Made by a program: the position numbers and the translations under genes
Shown here: piece after piece, positions 39,064 through 48,311 of the stretch
Layout of the letters: each line of letters starts with the position of its first letter
How positions within the stretch are numbered: position 1 is the first letter of the stretch
Assembly (NCBI RefSeq): GCF_001261735.1
Contig: NZ_CVRP01000017.1
Coordinates: 80,443-144,442 of the forward strand
DNA from: Dysgonomonas sp. BGC7
GTDB lineage: Bacteria > Bacteroidota > Bacteroidia > Bacteroidales > Dysgonomonadaceae
Length of the DNA stretch: 64,000 bases
Reading direction: 5' to 3'
Notes under the pieces: model-generated
Told to the model about the DNA's origin: nothing
What the model saw: the letters and a program-made list of their open reading frames with translations, nothing else
Databases searched by the model: none

Positions 39064-39386
39064 AGATAATTTATTTTAGCTGCTCTTTCAATGTGATAGC
39101 CTTGCAAAATATGTCAATATTTATTATTACAGGAGGCTACAGTTTACCTCAGATAAGTATTTATTGTAAGAGTAACAGAAGTTTATCTATAGAGATAGCC
39201 CCACCAACCTCTCCGAAGGGAGGCTAGGGCAAAGCCAAGAGGAGAATAATGGCAGTTGAAGAAATAGAGAAAAAGAGTACAACTTTGTCAGGTTTTAGTT
39301 AAAATTGGGTTTTGCCATAATTGAGCAAACTGATGTTTTATACAAAGTCAATCACAGATTTGTATAAATAGTGTAACTTTATATTT
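39064..39386. other. Intergenic region holding repeat A
   Basis: No gene seen. It contains the 110-bp repeat A (listed separately) and, at its right end, the promoter of the sigma-factor gene. Confidence 0.5.
39196..39305 (+). repeat. 110-bp intergenic repeat, copy A
   Basis: Same length as the copy at 44043-44152 but in opposite orientation, with 108 of 110 bases identical by eye. It holds a small hairpin near CCTCTCCGAAGGGAGG. No ORF or transposase lies within. It resembles a REP- or MITE-like element. Confidence 0.8.
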
Positions 39387-39389
39387 TTG
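39382..39389 (+). promoter_or_regulatory. Promoter -7 element (TATTTTTG) of the ECF gene
   Basis: Perfect TAnnTTTG on the plus strand. It overlaps a possible TTG start at 39387, so the real start must be downstream (ATG 39444). Confidence 0.6.
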
Positions 39390-39443
39390 TGTGATTATTC
39401 AGGCAATTTTGCGACTTATGAAGTAGAAACAGGAACCGCTTAT

Positions 39444-39932
39444 ATGAAACAAACGGAAGCAGAATACATTCAGTTTTTGGAAATGATAAGGCAAAATGAA
39501 GGTGTCATTTATAAAGTGGCTTCTTTTTATGCTGATAATGAGCATCCAATAGGTGATTTGTATCAGGAGACTGTTTTAAACTTGTGGAAGGCATTCCCTT
39601 CATTCAGAGGAGATAGTAAATACTCTACATGGGTATATAGAATAGCCCTTAATACATGTGTGTCCTTTTATCGCAGGAGTAAACGAAGTATATCTTATGT
39701 AGATATTTCAGTCGATATTCCTGAAGAGATAGAGAATAATGAAGAAATTCAGGAGCTTTATCAGTTGATAAACAGGCTGGGAAAAATAGAGCGTGCTTTG
39801 GTATTGTTATATTTGGACGATAAATCGTATAAGGAGATAAGTGATATAACAGGACTGACAGTGACGAACGTAGCGACTAAGATGAGCCGGGTAAAGGCTA
39901 AGTTAAGGCAAATGTCGAATGAAAAAAACTAA
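39444..39932 (+). CDS. ECF-type RNA polymerase sigma factor
   Basis: 162 aa from the ATG at 39444 (MKQTEAEYIQFLEMIRQNEG); the region upstream overlaps the promoter. Sigma2: HPIGDLYQETVLNLWKAFPSFRGDSKYSTWVYRIALNTCVSFYRR. Sigma4: LPLYLDDKSYKEISDITGLTVTNVATKMSRVKAKLR (HTH near residues 125-150). It is followed after 5 bases by a membrane protein gene and then a TraB/GumN gene, probably one operon. The membrane partner may be its anti-sigma (inference). Confidence 0.9.
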   Translation: MKQTEAEYIQFLEMIRQNEGVIYKVASFYADNEHPIGDLYQETVLNLWKAFPSFRGDSKYSTWVYRIALNTCVSFYRRSKRSISYVDISVDIPEEIENNEEIQELYQLINRLGKIERALVLLYLDDKSYKEISDITGLTVTNVATKMSRVKAKLRQMSNEKN

Positions 39933-39937
39933 ACATT

Positions 39938-40513
39938 ATGGAACTTGATAATATAAAAAAGAAGTGGCAGAATGCAGAAATAAAGCTGGATATTGATAAT
40001 GAGAAAATTGGCAAAATGCTCTCTAACGATGGACATAGTGCTTATAATGCCCTTTTGAAATTTGAGAAGATAGGTGCATTTGCAATGGTGATATGTGTTA
40101 TTCTTGGATACTTTGTCTTTTCGAGATACTTGCCTGTTTTTATGGTATATACCGTTTCTGTCTTCTTTGCCTTTTTTTGGCAGATATATAAGATAAGAAA
40201 ATTGAAGCAAATTAATATAGGACATATGACTATCATGGAAATTTCTTCTAAGGTTTATTCTTATAGAAAGATTATATTTAAAGAGTTTTTTGTGGGAGTG
40301 GCATGGCTGGTATTATTTCTTATTTTTCTGGGATATTATGAGTTGCTGGAAACACCTCTTTCTGTTGGTAAGCTTATTGTTTTCACTGTTTTTGCCTTTG
40401 TGGGTGTGATCATTGTATTTGTTTTATATAAAGTAATGTATTGGAATAATATAAAAAAACTGGCCTCTGCAATAGAGGAAATTGAGGAATTTGAGAGAGA
40501 TAATCAAGAATAA
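39938..40513 (+). CDS. Membrane protein, possible anti-sigma partner
   Basis: 191 aa. A short cytosolic N-terminus (MELDNIKKKWQNAEIKL), then two membrane helices (about 49-88) and two more (about 122-165), and a cytosolic tail rich in Glu/Lys. It lies 5 bases after the ECF gene. The pattern 'sigma factor, then a four-helix membrane protein beginning with a W-Q helix' is common in Bacteroidetes, but no anti-sigma domain is visible, so the role is inferred from position. Confidence 0.7.
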   Translation: MELDNIKKKWQNAEIKLDIDNEKIGKMLSNDGHSAYNALLKFEKIGAFAMVICVILGYFVFSRYLPVFMVYTVSVFFAFFWQIYKIRKLKQINIGHMTIMEISSKVYSYRKIIFKEFFVGVAWLVLFLIFLGYYELLETPLSVGKLIVFTVFAFVGVIIVFVLYKVMYWNNIKKLASAIEEIEEFERDNQE

Positions 40514-40535
40514 CTATAATAGAAAATAATAGCTT

Positions 40536-41462
40536 ATGAAAAACATTAAAATCTTTACAGTATCGTTACTCCTGGCTTTTTCTCTAATACTTACCGTATC
40601 AGCACAAGAATATACTAAATATACAGGGGCTCTGTTGTGGAAAGTTTCAGGTAATGGTCTAGAAAAACCTTCTTATATTTTAGGAACTCATCATCTGAAA
40701 GATGTTAGCTTTGTCGACCAAATATATGGATTAAAAGATGTAATTGACGAAACACAGCAGGTTGTAGGAGAACTGATAATGTCAGATCAGGCGGCAATGC
40801 AAGCCAAAATGACACTTGCTGCTGTAATGCCAGAAGGTGAGACATACGAAAAAATGCTATCGAAGGATGAATATAATGATTTGCAAACGGGCTTGAAGGA
40901 TATAATGGGTGTTGGTTTGGAAAATATGGGTCAGTTTAAGCCCGGATTGATCTCTTCGGTAGCATCTGTGATGCTTTATTCGAAAATATATCCTGATTAT
41001 AATATGATGTCGCATGAGCCTATTGACGGCTATGTACAGCGTATCGCAAAAGAGCAAAGTAAACCGGTGTTAGGACTGGAGACTATTGATGATCAAATAG
41101 CTGTGTTGTTTGATGCAGAACCATTAAAGGATCAGGCAATATCGTTAGCTTGTTTTATGAAGCATCGCAATATCGCATCCAGTCAGCTACAGCAGCTTGA
41201 TGGTTTATATGAGAAAGGAGATGTAAACGGAATCTATGACTTATCTTTCAATAACCCAAACGATCCTTGTCCCACTTCGCAGGTACAGAAGCATGCTTTG
41301 GGGAAAGCCAGAAATGATAAGTGGCTTTTGCAGTTACCTGAGATGATGCAGACAGCAAGTAGCTTGGTTGCTGTGGGAGTATTGCATTTGGCAGGAGAAG
41401 AAGGGCTGCTGTTTCAGTTGGCAGAAAAAGGGTATAAAGTAGAGGCTGTTAAAGCCGAATAG
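40536..41462 (+). CDS. TraB/GumN family protein
   Basis: 308 aa with a signal peptide (MKNIKIFTVSLLLAFSLILTVSAQ). TraB/GumN (PDGYI) domain: LLWKVSGNGLEKPSYILGTHHLKDVSFVDQI and the repeated GxxH region, GLETIDDQIAVLFD, and VAVGVLHLAGEEGLLFQL near the C-terminus. Members may be metalloproteases or haem-binding proteins; function here is not known. Last gene of the sigma-membrane-TraB set. Confidence 0.85.
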   Translation: MKNIKIFTVSLLLAFSLILTVSAQEYTKYTGALLWKVSGNGLEKPSYILGTHHLKDVSFVDQIYGLKDVIDETQQVVGELIMSDQAAMQAKMTLAAVMPEGETYEKMLSKDEYNDLQTGLKDIMGVGLENMGQFKPGLISSVASVMLYSKIYPDYNMMSHEPIDGYVQRIAKEQSKPVLGLETIDDQIAVLFDAEPLKDQAISLACFMKHRNIASSQLQQLDGLYEKGDVNGIYDLSFNNPNDPCPTSQVQKHALGKARNDKWLLQLPEMMQTASSLVAVGVLHLAGEEGLLFQLAEKGYKVEAVKAE

Positions 41463-41482
41463 GGACTCTTATTTATAATACA

Positions 41483-41519
41483 AGGAAAGCTAAGATTGAA
41501 TATCCAACCTTAGCTTCCT
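41483..41519. terminator. Terminator between the TraB gene and pbp1
   Basis: An imperfect stem (41483-41496 with 41506-41519; AGGAAAGCTAAG paired with CTTAGC-TTCCT). It separates two convergent genes. Confidence 0.55.
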
Positions 41520-41547
41520 ATATGGGAATAACTTGTCCTCTAGGTTT

Positions 41548-43926
41548 TTATTTAAATATGTTGTCTATTCCTACAGGACTGTTGTCATCCTCTACGTCGT
41601 CAGAGTTACCTTTGTCACACACTCCATATCCCGGAATGGACTCGAACTGAGTAGATTGACTATATCCTATTTTCTTATCGGAATATACTTTTTTCATAAA
41701 GAGACCAACTATAGGAAGAGCACTACTGGCACCCTGGCCTTCAGCCATCGAGTCGAAGTGTATTGTTGGCTCGTCTCCTCCTATCCAGCATCCAGCTGAG
41801 ATGTTAGGGGTAAAGGCCATAAACCAACCGTCAGAGTTGCTATTTGTAGTACCGGTCTTACCTCCCATAGGAGCTGTTAGACCGTAATTCCTTCTCATAC
41901 GTCCGCCTGTACCGCCATCAATGACACCTCGAAGCATATCCAGCATTTTCACATATGTGCCCTCGCTAAACACTTCGTCTAGTTTTGGTGAGAAGTTGGC
42001 TATAATATTACCATACTGGTCTTCTATGTGAGTGATATATATAGGGCTTACTTTTACTCCCTTGTTTGCAAAAGAAGTATAAGCAGCAGCCATTTCGGCA
42101 ACAGTAACTTCCGGTGTACCTAACGACATGGATACTACGGGGTCTATGTGGCCTGTTATGCCAAACGAGTGTAGCAGACGTGCAAAGGTATAAGGAGAAG
42201 TCTTACTCATCAGGTATGCAGTGACCATATTATCCGAGTTCTGAAGTCCCCATTTTATTGTCACTTTCTCACCAAATTTAGAAGCTTTTGCTCCTCGGGG
42301 GCTCCACGGTTTACCATTTTCCTGTATAAGAGTCTGTTGTTCATATATCATTTCGTCGCAAGGAGTGAATCCTTCTTCCATAGCCAATGTATATAGATAA
42401 GGTTTGATTGTAGACCCTACTTGACGACGTCCCATATTTACCATGTCATATTGGAAATAACCATAGTCGATGCCTCCCACATAAGCTTTTACATACCCGT
42501 TGTGCGTGTCCATTGCCATAAAGCCTGTACGAAGGAACGATTTGTGGTAACGAATAGAATCCCAAGGGGTCATTATAGTATCCGTCTCTCCCTTCCATGA
42601 AAAGACTTTCATTTCGACAGGTTGTTTGAAGGCTTTCAGTATCTCACTTTCAGACATTCCACCTTTTTTCATATTTTTATACCTATCGGAATTCTTCATT
42701 GCCTGACTAAGTATGTTGTCCACATTTTTAGCATCTTTTAGAGAAAAAGGTGCATAAGAACGTCCCTTTTTTTCTCTGTCGAATGCTGGCTGCAAGGATT
42801 TACTCATATGTTCGGTAACAGCCTCTTCTGCATATTGTTGCATGCGTGAGTCTACTGTAGCAAATATCTTTAGCCCATCGGTGGCAAGGCTGTAGTTTGA
42901 TCCGTCCGGTTTTTTATTTTTGTTGCACCATCCGTAAAGAGGATTGTTCTCCCAGTTTAGCGAATCTTGTACATATTGCTCTGTTTGCCATGAGGCGTAG
43001 TTCGATTTTTTAGGCTTCTTTGCACTCATCGTCAAACGTAAATACTCTCTGAAATATGGAGCTAACCCGTCTTTGTGATCTACTTTCTTAAAGTCGAGCT
43101 TTAGAGGGGTTTGCTGCAAAGAGTCTAATTGAGCCTTTGTTATATAATCGGATTTGTACATTTGTTCGAGTACAACATTTCTGCGTCCTTTAGTGCGGTC
43201 AGGAAATCTCCTTGGATTAAAGTATGAAGGGTTTTTACACATTCCTATCAGTGTAGCTGCTTCTTCTGCTTTAAGTTCCTTTGGTGTTTTATTGAAATAT
43301 ACTTGCGCTGCCGATTGTATTCCTACGGCATTGTATAAAAAGTCGAACTGATTCAGGTACAGATTTACTATTTCATCCTTGGTGTAATATCTTTCTAATT
43401 GTACTGCGATAACCCATTCTATCGGTTTGCGCAGGAAAATACGTTCAATAGCGTTTTCCGATGGGGGAGAATATAATAATTTTGCTAATTGCTGAGGAAT
43501 TGTACTACCTCCGCCTCCGCTCGATTGCTGGAGTATAATTGTTTTTACTATAGCGCGTGTAAGGGCATATACATCTATACCCGAGTGTGAATAATAGCGG
43601 GCATCTTCGGTGGCAACGAGTGCTTGTACCAAATAGGGAGAAAGATCACTGTAATCAGAATAGATCCGATTGTTTTTTGCCTGAGAATAGGTGCCTAATA
43701 GTTTTCCATCGGAAGAATATACCTGCGAAGCATATTTGTCGATCGGATTTTCCAAATCTTCTACATCGGGCATGTATCCTATAATACCCGTGCTGATTAG
43801 TATAAATATAATGGCTATCAGTCCTATTACACTACCAAATATGATCCATAGACTTTTAACTATCTGTTTAGGAGTGAATTTGCTGAAAAAACTTTTCTTT
43901 TTCGATTTCTCTTTCTTCTTATCCAT
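41548..43926 (-). CDS. Class A penicillin-binding protein (glycosyltransferase/transpeptidase)
   Basis: 792 aa bifunctional peptidoglycan synthase. One N-terminal membrane helix (26-50). GT51 domain: ALVATEDARYYSHSGIDVYALTRA, GGGGSTIPQQLAKLLY, ELERYYTKDEIVNLYLNQF. Transpeptidase domain: active Ser in RQVGSTIKPYLY, SDN near LQNSDNMVT, and KTGTTNSNSDGWF. The C-terminal tail is acidic. The 1A subclass is likely. Between the TraB gene and repeat B. Confidence 0.95.
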   Translation of the reverse strand: MDKKKEKSKKKSFFSKFTPKQIVKSLWIIFGSVIGLIAIIFILISTGIIGYMPDVEDLENPIDKYASQVYSSDGKLLGTYSQAKNNRIYSDYSDLSPYLVQALVATEDARYYSHSGIDVYALTRAIVKTIILQQSSGGGGSTIPQQLAKLLYSPPSENAIERIFLRKPIEWVIAVQLERYYTKDEIVNLYLNQFDFLYNAVGIQSAAQVYFNKTPKELKAEEAATLIGMCKNPSYFNPRRFPDRTKGRRNVVLEQMYKSDYITKAQLDSLQQTPLKLDFKKVDHKDGLAPYFREYLRLTMSAKKPKKSNYASWQTEQYVQDSLNWENNPLYGWCNKNKKPDGSNYSLATDGLKIFATVDSRMQQYAEEAVTEHMSKSLQPAFDREKKGRSYAPFSLKDAKNVDNILSQAMKNSDRYKNMKKGGMSESEILKAFKQPVEMKVFSWKGETDTIMTPWDSIRYHKSFLRTGFMAMDTHNGYVKAYVGGIDYGYFQYDMVNMGRRQVGSTIKPYLYTLAMEEGFTPCDEMIYEQQTLIQENGKPWSPRGAKASKFGEKVTIKWGLQNSDNMVTAYLMSKTSPYTFARLLHSFGITGHIDPVVSMSLGTPEVTVAEMAAAYTSFANKGVKVSPIYITHIEDQYGNIIANFSPKLDEVFSEGTYVKMLDMLRGVIDGGTGGRMRRNYGLTAPMGGKTGTTNSNSDGWFMAFTPNISAGCWIGGDEPTIHFDSMAEGQGASSALPIVGLFMKKVYSDKKIGYSQSTQFESIPGYGVCDKGNSDDVEDDNSPVGIDNIFK

Positions 43927-44042
43927 ATACTATATAAGTGTGTCGCTGCAAATTTAAGCAAAACGTTTTTAATAATGCAGATAAAAAAACTTAAATGCTT
44001 AAGGTTCTTCTATTAAGTGCATTAAGATAGATTCAATATGTG

Positions 44043-44152
44043 ATTTTAACTAAAACCTGACAAAGTTGTACACTTTTTCTCTATTTCTTCAACTGCCATT
44101 ATTCTCCTCTTGGCTTTGCCCTAGCCTCCCTTCGGGGAGGTTGGTGGGGCTA
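44043..44152 (-). repeat. 110-bp intergenic repeat, copy B
   Basis: Inverted copy of 39196-39305. Includes a strong hairpin CCTCCC-TTCG-GGGAGG at 44125-44140 region. It lies between the pbp1 and priA genes. Confidence 0.8.
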
Positions 44153-44154
44153 CT

Positions 44155-44252
44155 TTAACTAAAACCTGACATACTTGTACATTTTTTTCTTACTTTTTGC
44201 AATTATTTACTCAATCCTCTTGGCTTCCCTTAAGCCTCCTTTTGGGAGAAAC
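44155..44252 (-). repeat. Diverged copy C of the intergenic repeat
   Basis: In tandem with copy B. It shares the end TAACTAAAACCTGACA exactly, then TTGTACA, and further along TCCTCTTGGCTT-CCCT-AAGCCTCC, with much drift between. Confidence 0.65.
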
Positions 44253-44334
44253 AACGTTCGACAGAGCGAAGCGGAGTCAATTGGAGGATCACTCTATAGA
44301 TAAAGATTTTAGAATGTCAGAGGATTAAGATAAG

Positions 44335-46773
44335 CTATACCGGGTCTACATCGTAATGTAGGAGAATGGATTTGAAAGCCGGATTTTTCAAAACTTCTGA
44401 TTGATGATGCAAAATGGTCTCTCTTACCTTTTGTATAGATGCATTGTTTTCAATCTTCAATAAGATAGTACGTATATATAAGGATTGTATTCTGGCTATC
44501 GGAGGTTTTCCTGGGCCTAATATTCGTTGACCGAATGATTGTCTGAGGGCTTGGGCAAAGCTAGTAGAAGCAGTCTCTACCACTCTTTCGTCACGTGCCC
44601 TCAGTACGATAGATATCAATCTGAAATAAGGAGGGTAGCGAAATAGTTTACGTTCTTCCAGTTGCGACAGATAGAACGATTCGTAGTCATTTTGCCTTAC
44701 GTATTTTATGATAGGATGAGCCGGATGTGAAGTTTGCAATATGACAAGTCCCTGTTTGTTCTTCCTTCCCGCCCGCCCGCTAACCTGTGTCATCAGCTGA
44801 AACGCCTTCTCGTGTGCTCTGAAGTCTGGGTGGTTCATCAGATTGTCAGCATTTAATATGCCTACAACCGATACATTATCAAAATCCAAGCCTTTCGATA
44901 CCATTTGAGTACCGATAAGTATTTGGGTCTCGTTTTCTTCAAATTTTGATATTATGTGCTCATACGATTTTTTTCCTCGTGTGGTATCTATATCCATACG
45001 AGCTATGTTGGCCTCAGGAAACAGATTGTTCACTTCTTCCTCTATGCGTTCTGTGCCATACCCATGATTGTCGAGGGTTGGTGTATGACATTCGGGGCAT
45101 TCGTGAGGAACAGGATAGGCTGCACCGCAATAGTGGCAGAGCATTACTCTTTGTTCTTTGTGGTATGTGAGGCTGACATCACAGTTGATGCAAAGAGGTG
45201 TCCACGAACAGGTCTTACATTCTAGCATTGAAGAAAATCCCCTTCTGTTCTGAAAAAGTATAATCTGTTCTTTTTTAGACAAAGCTTCTTTTGTCTTTTC
45301 AGCCAAAGGAGGAGAGATTATTGATTTCATTTGCTTCTTTCTCCTCAACTCTTTCGTGTTGATAACGGCTATGTGAGGCAATTCTATATTTTCGTACCGT
45401 TTGTCTAGTTTAACAAAACCGTATCTTCCCGACTGAGCATTGTAGTAAGTCTCGATAGATGGAGTAGCCGTACCAAGCAAAACTTTTGCCTCGTACATAT
45501 TTGCAAGCATGCTGGCTGCATTGCGGGCATTGTATCTGGGGGCGGGGTCTTGTTGCTTGTAAGAGCCTTCGTGTTCTTCGTCTACGATAATAAGCCCCAG
45601 ATTGGTGAATGGGAGAAATATGGAAGATCGGGCTCCCAAAACTATTTGGGTTTCACCACTTGTTAGCAAACTTTTCCATATTTCGGCTCGCTCATTATCA
45701 TTGAACTTTGAGTGATAGACTGCCAGTTTATTCCCGAAAACAGTTTTGAGCCGACTGGTTATCTGTGTGGTGAGAGCTATTTCCGGCAAAAGGTAAAGCA
45801 CCTGCTTTCCGTCTTTTATAGCATCTTTTATCAGTTGTATGTATATCTCGGTTTTTCCGCTCGATGTCACACCGTGCAGAAGGGTTATATCTTTTTCTAT
45901 AAATGATTCTTTTATCTTCTCATAAGCTTCTTGCTGATAGCTATTGAGAGAGTGGGCTGCATCAAGGTCTGTCTCTCCATAATCGAAGCGGCTTGTTTCA
46001 ATATCGTATGTTTCAAGGATCTCTTTTTTTGTAAGCTCTGATAATATTGATGGTGTTACATCAGCTTCTTCCAATAATTGTTTCTTGAATATAACAGTAT
46101 TGTTCTCTTTCAGATATAGGAATGAAGACAGGAGCTGTTGTTGTCTTTTTGCCCTCTTCAAATCGTCTAATACAAGATTAAGTTCGTCGTTGGAATAAGG
46201 TTTGGATAAGCGTACTGCTGTTACTGTTTTTGCCGAAAAAGAATTGTGTATATTCTCGCTGATATATATTGCTTGCTTGTCCACCAAAAGCTTTATTGTA
46301 GTAATTGCATTTGAGAGAGAAGTCTGTTTTTCAATATCGGAAATAGTTTGAGGCTTGTCTGCTGATAATGAATAGAATATTTTCTTTTCATTTGCCGAGA
46401 AAAGTTCTGTTGCCTCAAAATCAGGATTTAGCGATATGTAAGTTTCACTTTCCAACTTCAAAGCGGATGGAAGGGCGGCTCTGTATACATCTCCGAGAGT
46501 ACACATATAATAGAAAGACATCCATTCCCAAAATCTAAGTTGAATCGGTATAACAATGGGATAATCTTCAAGAGCGGCTATTATCTCTTTTACAGAAGGG
46601 ATAATCGTTTCCGGGCGATATATCTTAAAAACGATAGCTGTGTAGAATCTTTTTTTTCCGAACTGCACAATAACTCTGCTTCCTTCTTGTATTGAGTTTT
46701 CAATGTTGGAAGGAACTGAATATGAGTAAATCCCCTGTAAGGAAAGAGGGAGAACTACGTCAGCGTAAAGCAT
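44335..46773 (-). CDS. priA: Primosomal protein N' (PriA helicase)
   Basis: 812 aa. Restarts stalled replication forks. Walker A GVTSSGKTE (about residue 300), DEEH box in IIVDEEHEGSYKQQDPAPRYNARN, two zinc-binding clusters (CKTCSWTPLCINC, CHYCGAAYPVPHECPEC), helicase motifs IGTQMVSKGLDFDNVSVV and QVSGRAGRKNKQG. Order and length are typical. Starts 8 bases after the outer-membrane-protein stop. Confidence 0.97.
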   Translation of the reverse strand: MLYADVVLPLSLQGIYSYSVPSNIENSIQEGSRVIVQFGKKRFYTAIVFKIYRPETIIPSVKEIIAALEDYPIVIPIQLRFWEWMSFYYMCTLGDVYRAALPSALKLESETYISLNPDFEATELFSANEKKIFYSLSADKPQTISDIEKQTSLSNAITTIKLLVDKQAIYISENIHNSFSAKTVTAVRLSKPYSNDELNLVLDDLKRAKRQQQLLSSFLYLKENNTVIFKKQLLEEADVTPSILSELTKKEILETYDIETSRFDYGETDLDAAHSLNSYQQEAYEKIKESFIEKDITLLHGVTSSGKTEIYIQLIKDAIKDGKQVLYLLPEIALTTQITSRLKTVFGNKLAVYHSKFNDNERAEIWKSLLTSGETQIVLGARSSIFLPFTNLGLIIVDEEHEGSYKQQDPAPRYNARNAASMLANMYEAKVLLGTATPSIETYYNAQSGRYGFVKLDKRYENIELPHIAVINTKELRRKKQMKSIISPPLAEKTKEALSKKEQIILFQNRRGFSSMLECKTCSWTPLCINCDVSLTYHKEQRVMLCHYCGAAYPVPHECPECHTPTLDNHGYGTERIEEEVNNLFPEANIARMDIDTTRGKKSYEHIISKFEENETQILIGTQMVSKGLDFDNVSVVGILNADNLMNHPDFRAHEKAFQLMTQVSGRAGRKNKQGLVILQTSHPAHPIIKYVRQNDYESFYLSQLEERKLFRYPPYFRLISIVLRARDERVVETASTSFAQALRQSFGQRILGPGKPPIARIQSLYIRTILLKIENNASIQKVRETILHHQSEVLKNPAFKSILLHYDVDPV

Positions 46774-46781
46774 TCAGGTTT

Positions 46782-47402
46782 TTAGAAATAATAATTAAGA
46801 GCAACAGACCAAGTCTGGTTTTTCTTGTTTTGGAAAACATCATCGTTAATATGTTCGTCTCCGTAACGCTTTGTCAGGTCGCCGCGGAAATACATCCCTA
46901 TGTCGAAGTGCTTTAATAAACTAACACCCGCACCGGCATTGAGTCCAAGAGCAAAGTCTTTCGCTTTATATTCATCTATAACATCGGATATATGTTTTAT
47001 TTCTCCTCCGCTCACTTTTACATTACCATATACTCCACCTGTAATAAATATACCAAGAAAAGAACTTAGTCCGAATCTTTTCTTTATATTGATAGGTACA
47101 CTGATATAATCATAATCGGAAATAGTTATATCATCGTTCTTGTGGTAAGGCTCATATTCTTTCCTACCGTAAAGAACAGATATATCTGCTCCAAACCCTG
47201 ATGCAGGTATGATAAATTCTACCGTAGGGCCGAGTTGGTATCCTAGCCTGTTTTCAACTTTTAGTATGTTCAAATCTATTTTTTTACTGATAACATCAAA
47301 TCCTCCTCTTACACCAAATCTCACTTGTGAAGTTGCAGGCTCTATGCTTATTAATAGCAAAGAAAATAAGCCTAAAATAGGTAGTAAATGTTTTGTTTTC
47401 AT
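46782..47402 (-). CDS. Outer-membrane beta-barrel protein
   Basis: 206 aa with a signal peptide (MKTKHLLPILGLFSLLLISIEPATSQ). Alternating hydrophobic strands (VRFGVRGGFDVISKK, IDISVLYGRKEY, IKKRFGLSSFLGIFITGGVYGN, GLNAGAGVSLLKHFDIGMYFRGDL, NQTWSVALNYYF) and a C-terminal aromatic (YYF) fit an 8-10-stranded barrel of the porin-like OmpX/PorT type. Function unknown. Directly precedes priA. Confidence 0.78.
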   Translation of the reverse strand: MKTKHLLPILGLFSLLLISIEPATSQVRFGVRGGFDVISKKIDLNILKVENRLGYQLGPTVEFIIPASGFGADISVLYGRKEYEPYHKNDDITISDYDYISVPINIKKRFGLSSFLGIFITGGVYGNVKVSGGEIKHISDVIDEYKAKDFALGLNAGAGVSLLKHFDIGMYFRGDLTKRYGDEHINDDVFQNKKNQTWSVALNYYF

Positions 47403-47676
47403 CTTGTAATCTTTACATTGTCCATTTTAATGTAACAAACAGACAACAAAGTAAGTTTTTACAAAAATAGTAAAACAAATCAAACAAACTTCTATACAGT
47501 ACAAAACAAAAGAAAGAGTGTCTGGTGTTTTTCTATGCTTTTTTATTACATTTGGCAGACTTATAGTCTCAATTGTATTTGTTGGTTATTAAAAAGAATG
47601 CTGATTGATAGCTGTGGCTTTAAGATACAATATTCAATAGTTTTAATGTGCTTAATCGTAAATAAACGCTCAAAAC

Positions 47677-48108
47677 ATGAAAAAGATTACGACTCTTTTT
47701 ATATTAGTTCTTTTGTCAGGTATAATGACAATTTCTGCTCAAAGTGTTGTTGGTAAATGGAAAACCTTCGATGACAAAACAGGTGATGCAAAATCAATTG
47801 TGGAGATAACCGAAAAAGATGGAAAAGTCTATGGTAAGATAATTGAAATTCTAAATCCCGAGAAGAAAAACGATAAATGTACAAACTGTCCCGATCAGGA
47901 TAAGGATAAACCGCTTAACGGATTGACTATAATAAAAGGGTTGAAAAAAGACGGAAAAGATTATTCTGATGGGAAAATACTCGACCCTGTTTCCGGTAAA
48001 TTGTATAAGTGTACTATTTCTCTCGATGGTAAAGATAAACTTAAAGTACGAGGCTATGTTGGTATATCAGCTTTTGGTAGAACACAGACATGGAATAGAG
48101 TGGAATAA
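47677..48108 (+). CDS. DUF2147 family secreted protein
   Basis: 143 aa with a signal peptide (MKKITTLFILVLLSGIMTISAQ). DUF2147: VVGKWKTFDDKTGDAKSIVEI, KNDKCTNCPDQDKDKPLNGLTIIKGL, GKILDPVSGKLYKCTISLDGKDKLKVRGYVGISAFGRTQTWNRV. Two cysteines in CTNC. Function unknown; usually periplasmic. A terminator follows. Confidence 0.9.
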   Translation: MKKITTLFILVLLSGIMTISAQSVVGKWKTFDDKTGDAKSIVEITEKDGKVYGKIIEILNPEKKNDKCTNCPDQDKDKPLNGLTIIKGLKKDGKDYSDGKILDPVSGKLYKCTISLDGKDKLKVRGYVGISAFGRTQTWNRVE

Positions 48109-48140
48109 CTGCTAATAATGAAACCTCAATAAATTTAAGA

Positions 48141-48161
48141 AAGACAGCGAAAGGCTGTCTT
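48141..48161 (+). terminator. Terminator after the DUF2147 gene
   Basis: AAGACAGC at 48141-48148 pairs with GCTGTCTT at 48154-48161, followed by a T-run. Confidence 0.8.
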
Positions 48162-48237
48162 TTTTGTTATCTATTAACTTTGCTCTTCCTTTACAATACG
48201 AGAAGAAGTCTTCAACTGACATGAGTCGGAAAAAATA

Positions 48238-48265
48238 ATCCGGTAAATAAACATATTTACCGGAT
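48238..48265 (-). terminator. Terminator of the glycan-utilisation locus
   Basis: A 12-bp perfect stem (48238-48249 with 48254-48265) with tetraloop AACA, followed on the minus strand by a T-run; it lies after the last gene of the SusC-SusD-GH18-DUF1735 set. Confidence 0.85.
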
Positions 48266-48311
48266 CATTGCGTAGTAATATAAAAATAAGAAAGTCTCGT
48301 TTCTTTGTAGG

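Larger units (their letters stand above)
43927..44334. other. Intergenic region holding repeats B and C
   Basis: No gene seen. It contains the inverted copy B and the diverged copy C of the intergenic repeat. The rest is A+T-rich. Confidence 0.5.

Noticed and set aside
39196..44152. The inverted repeats as ends of a transposon
   Set aside because: The segment between them has no transposase or integrase and holds ordinary chromosomal genes.
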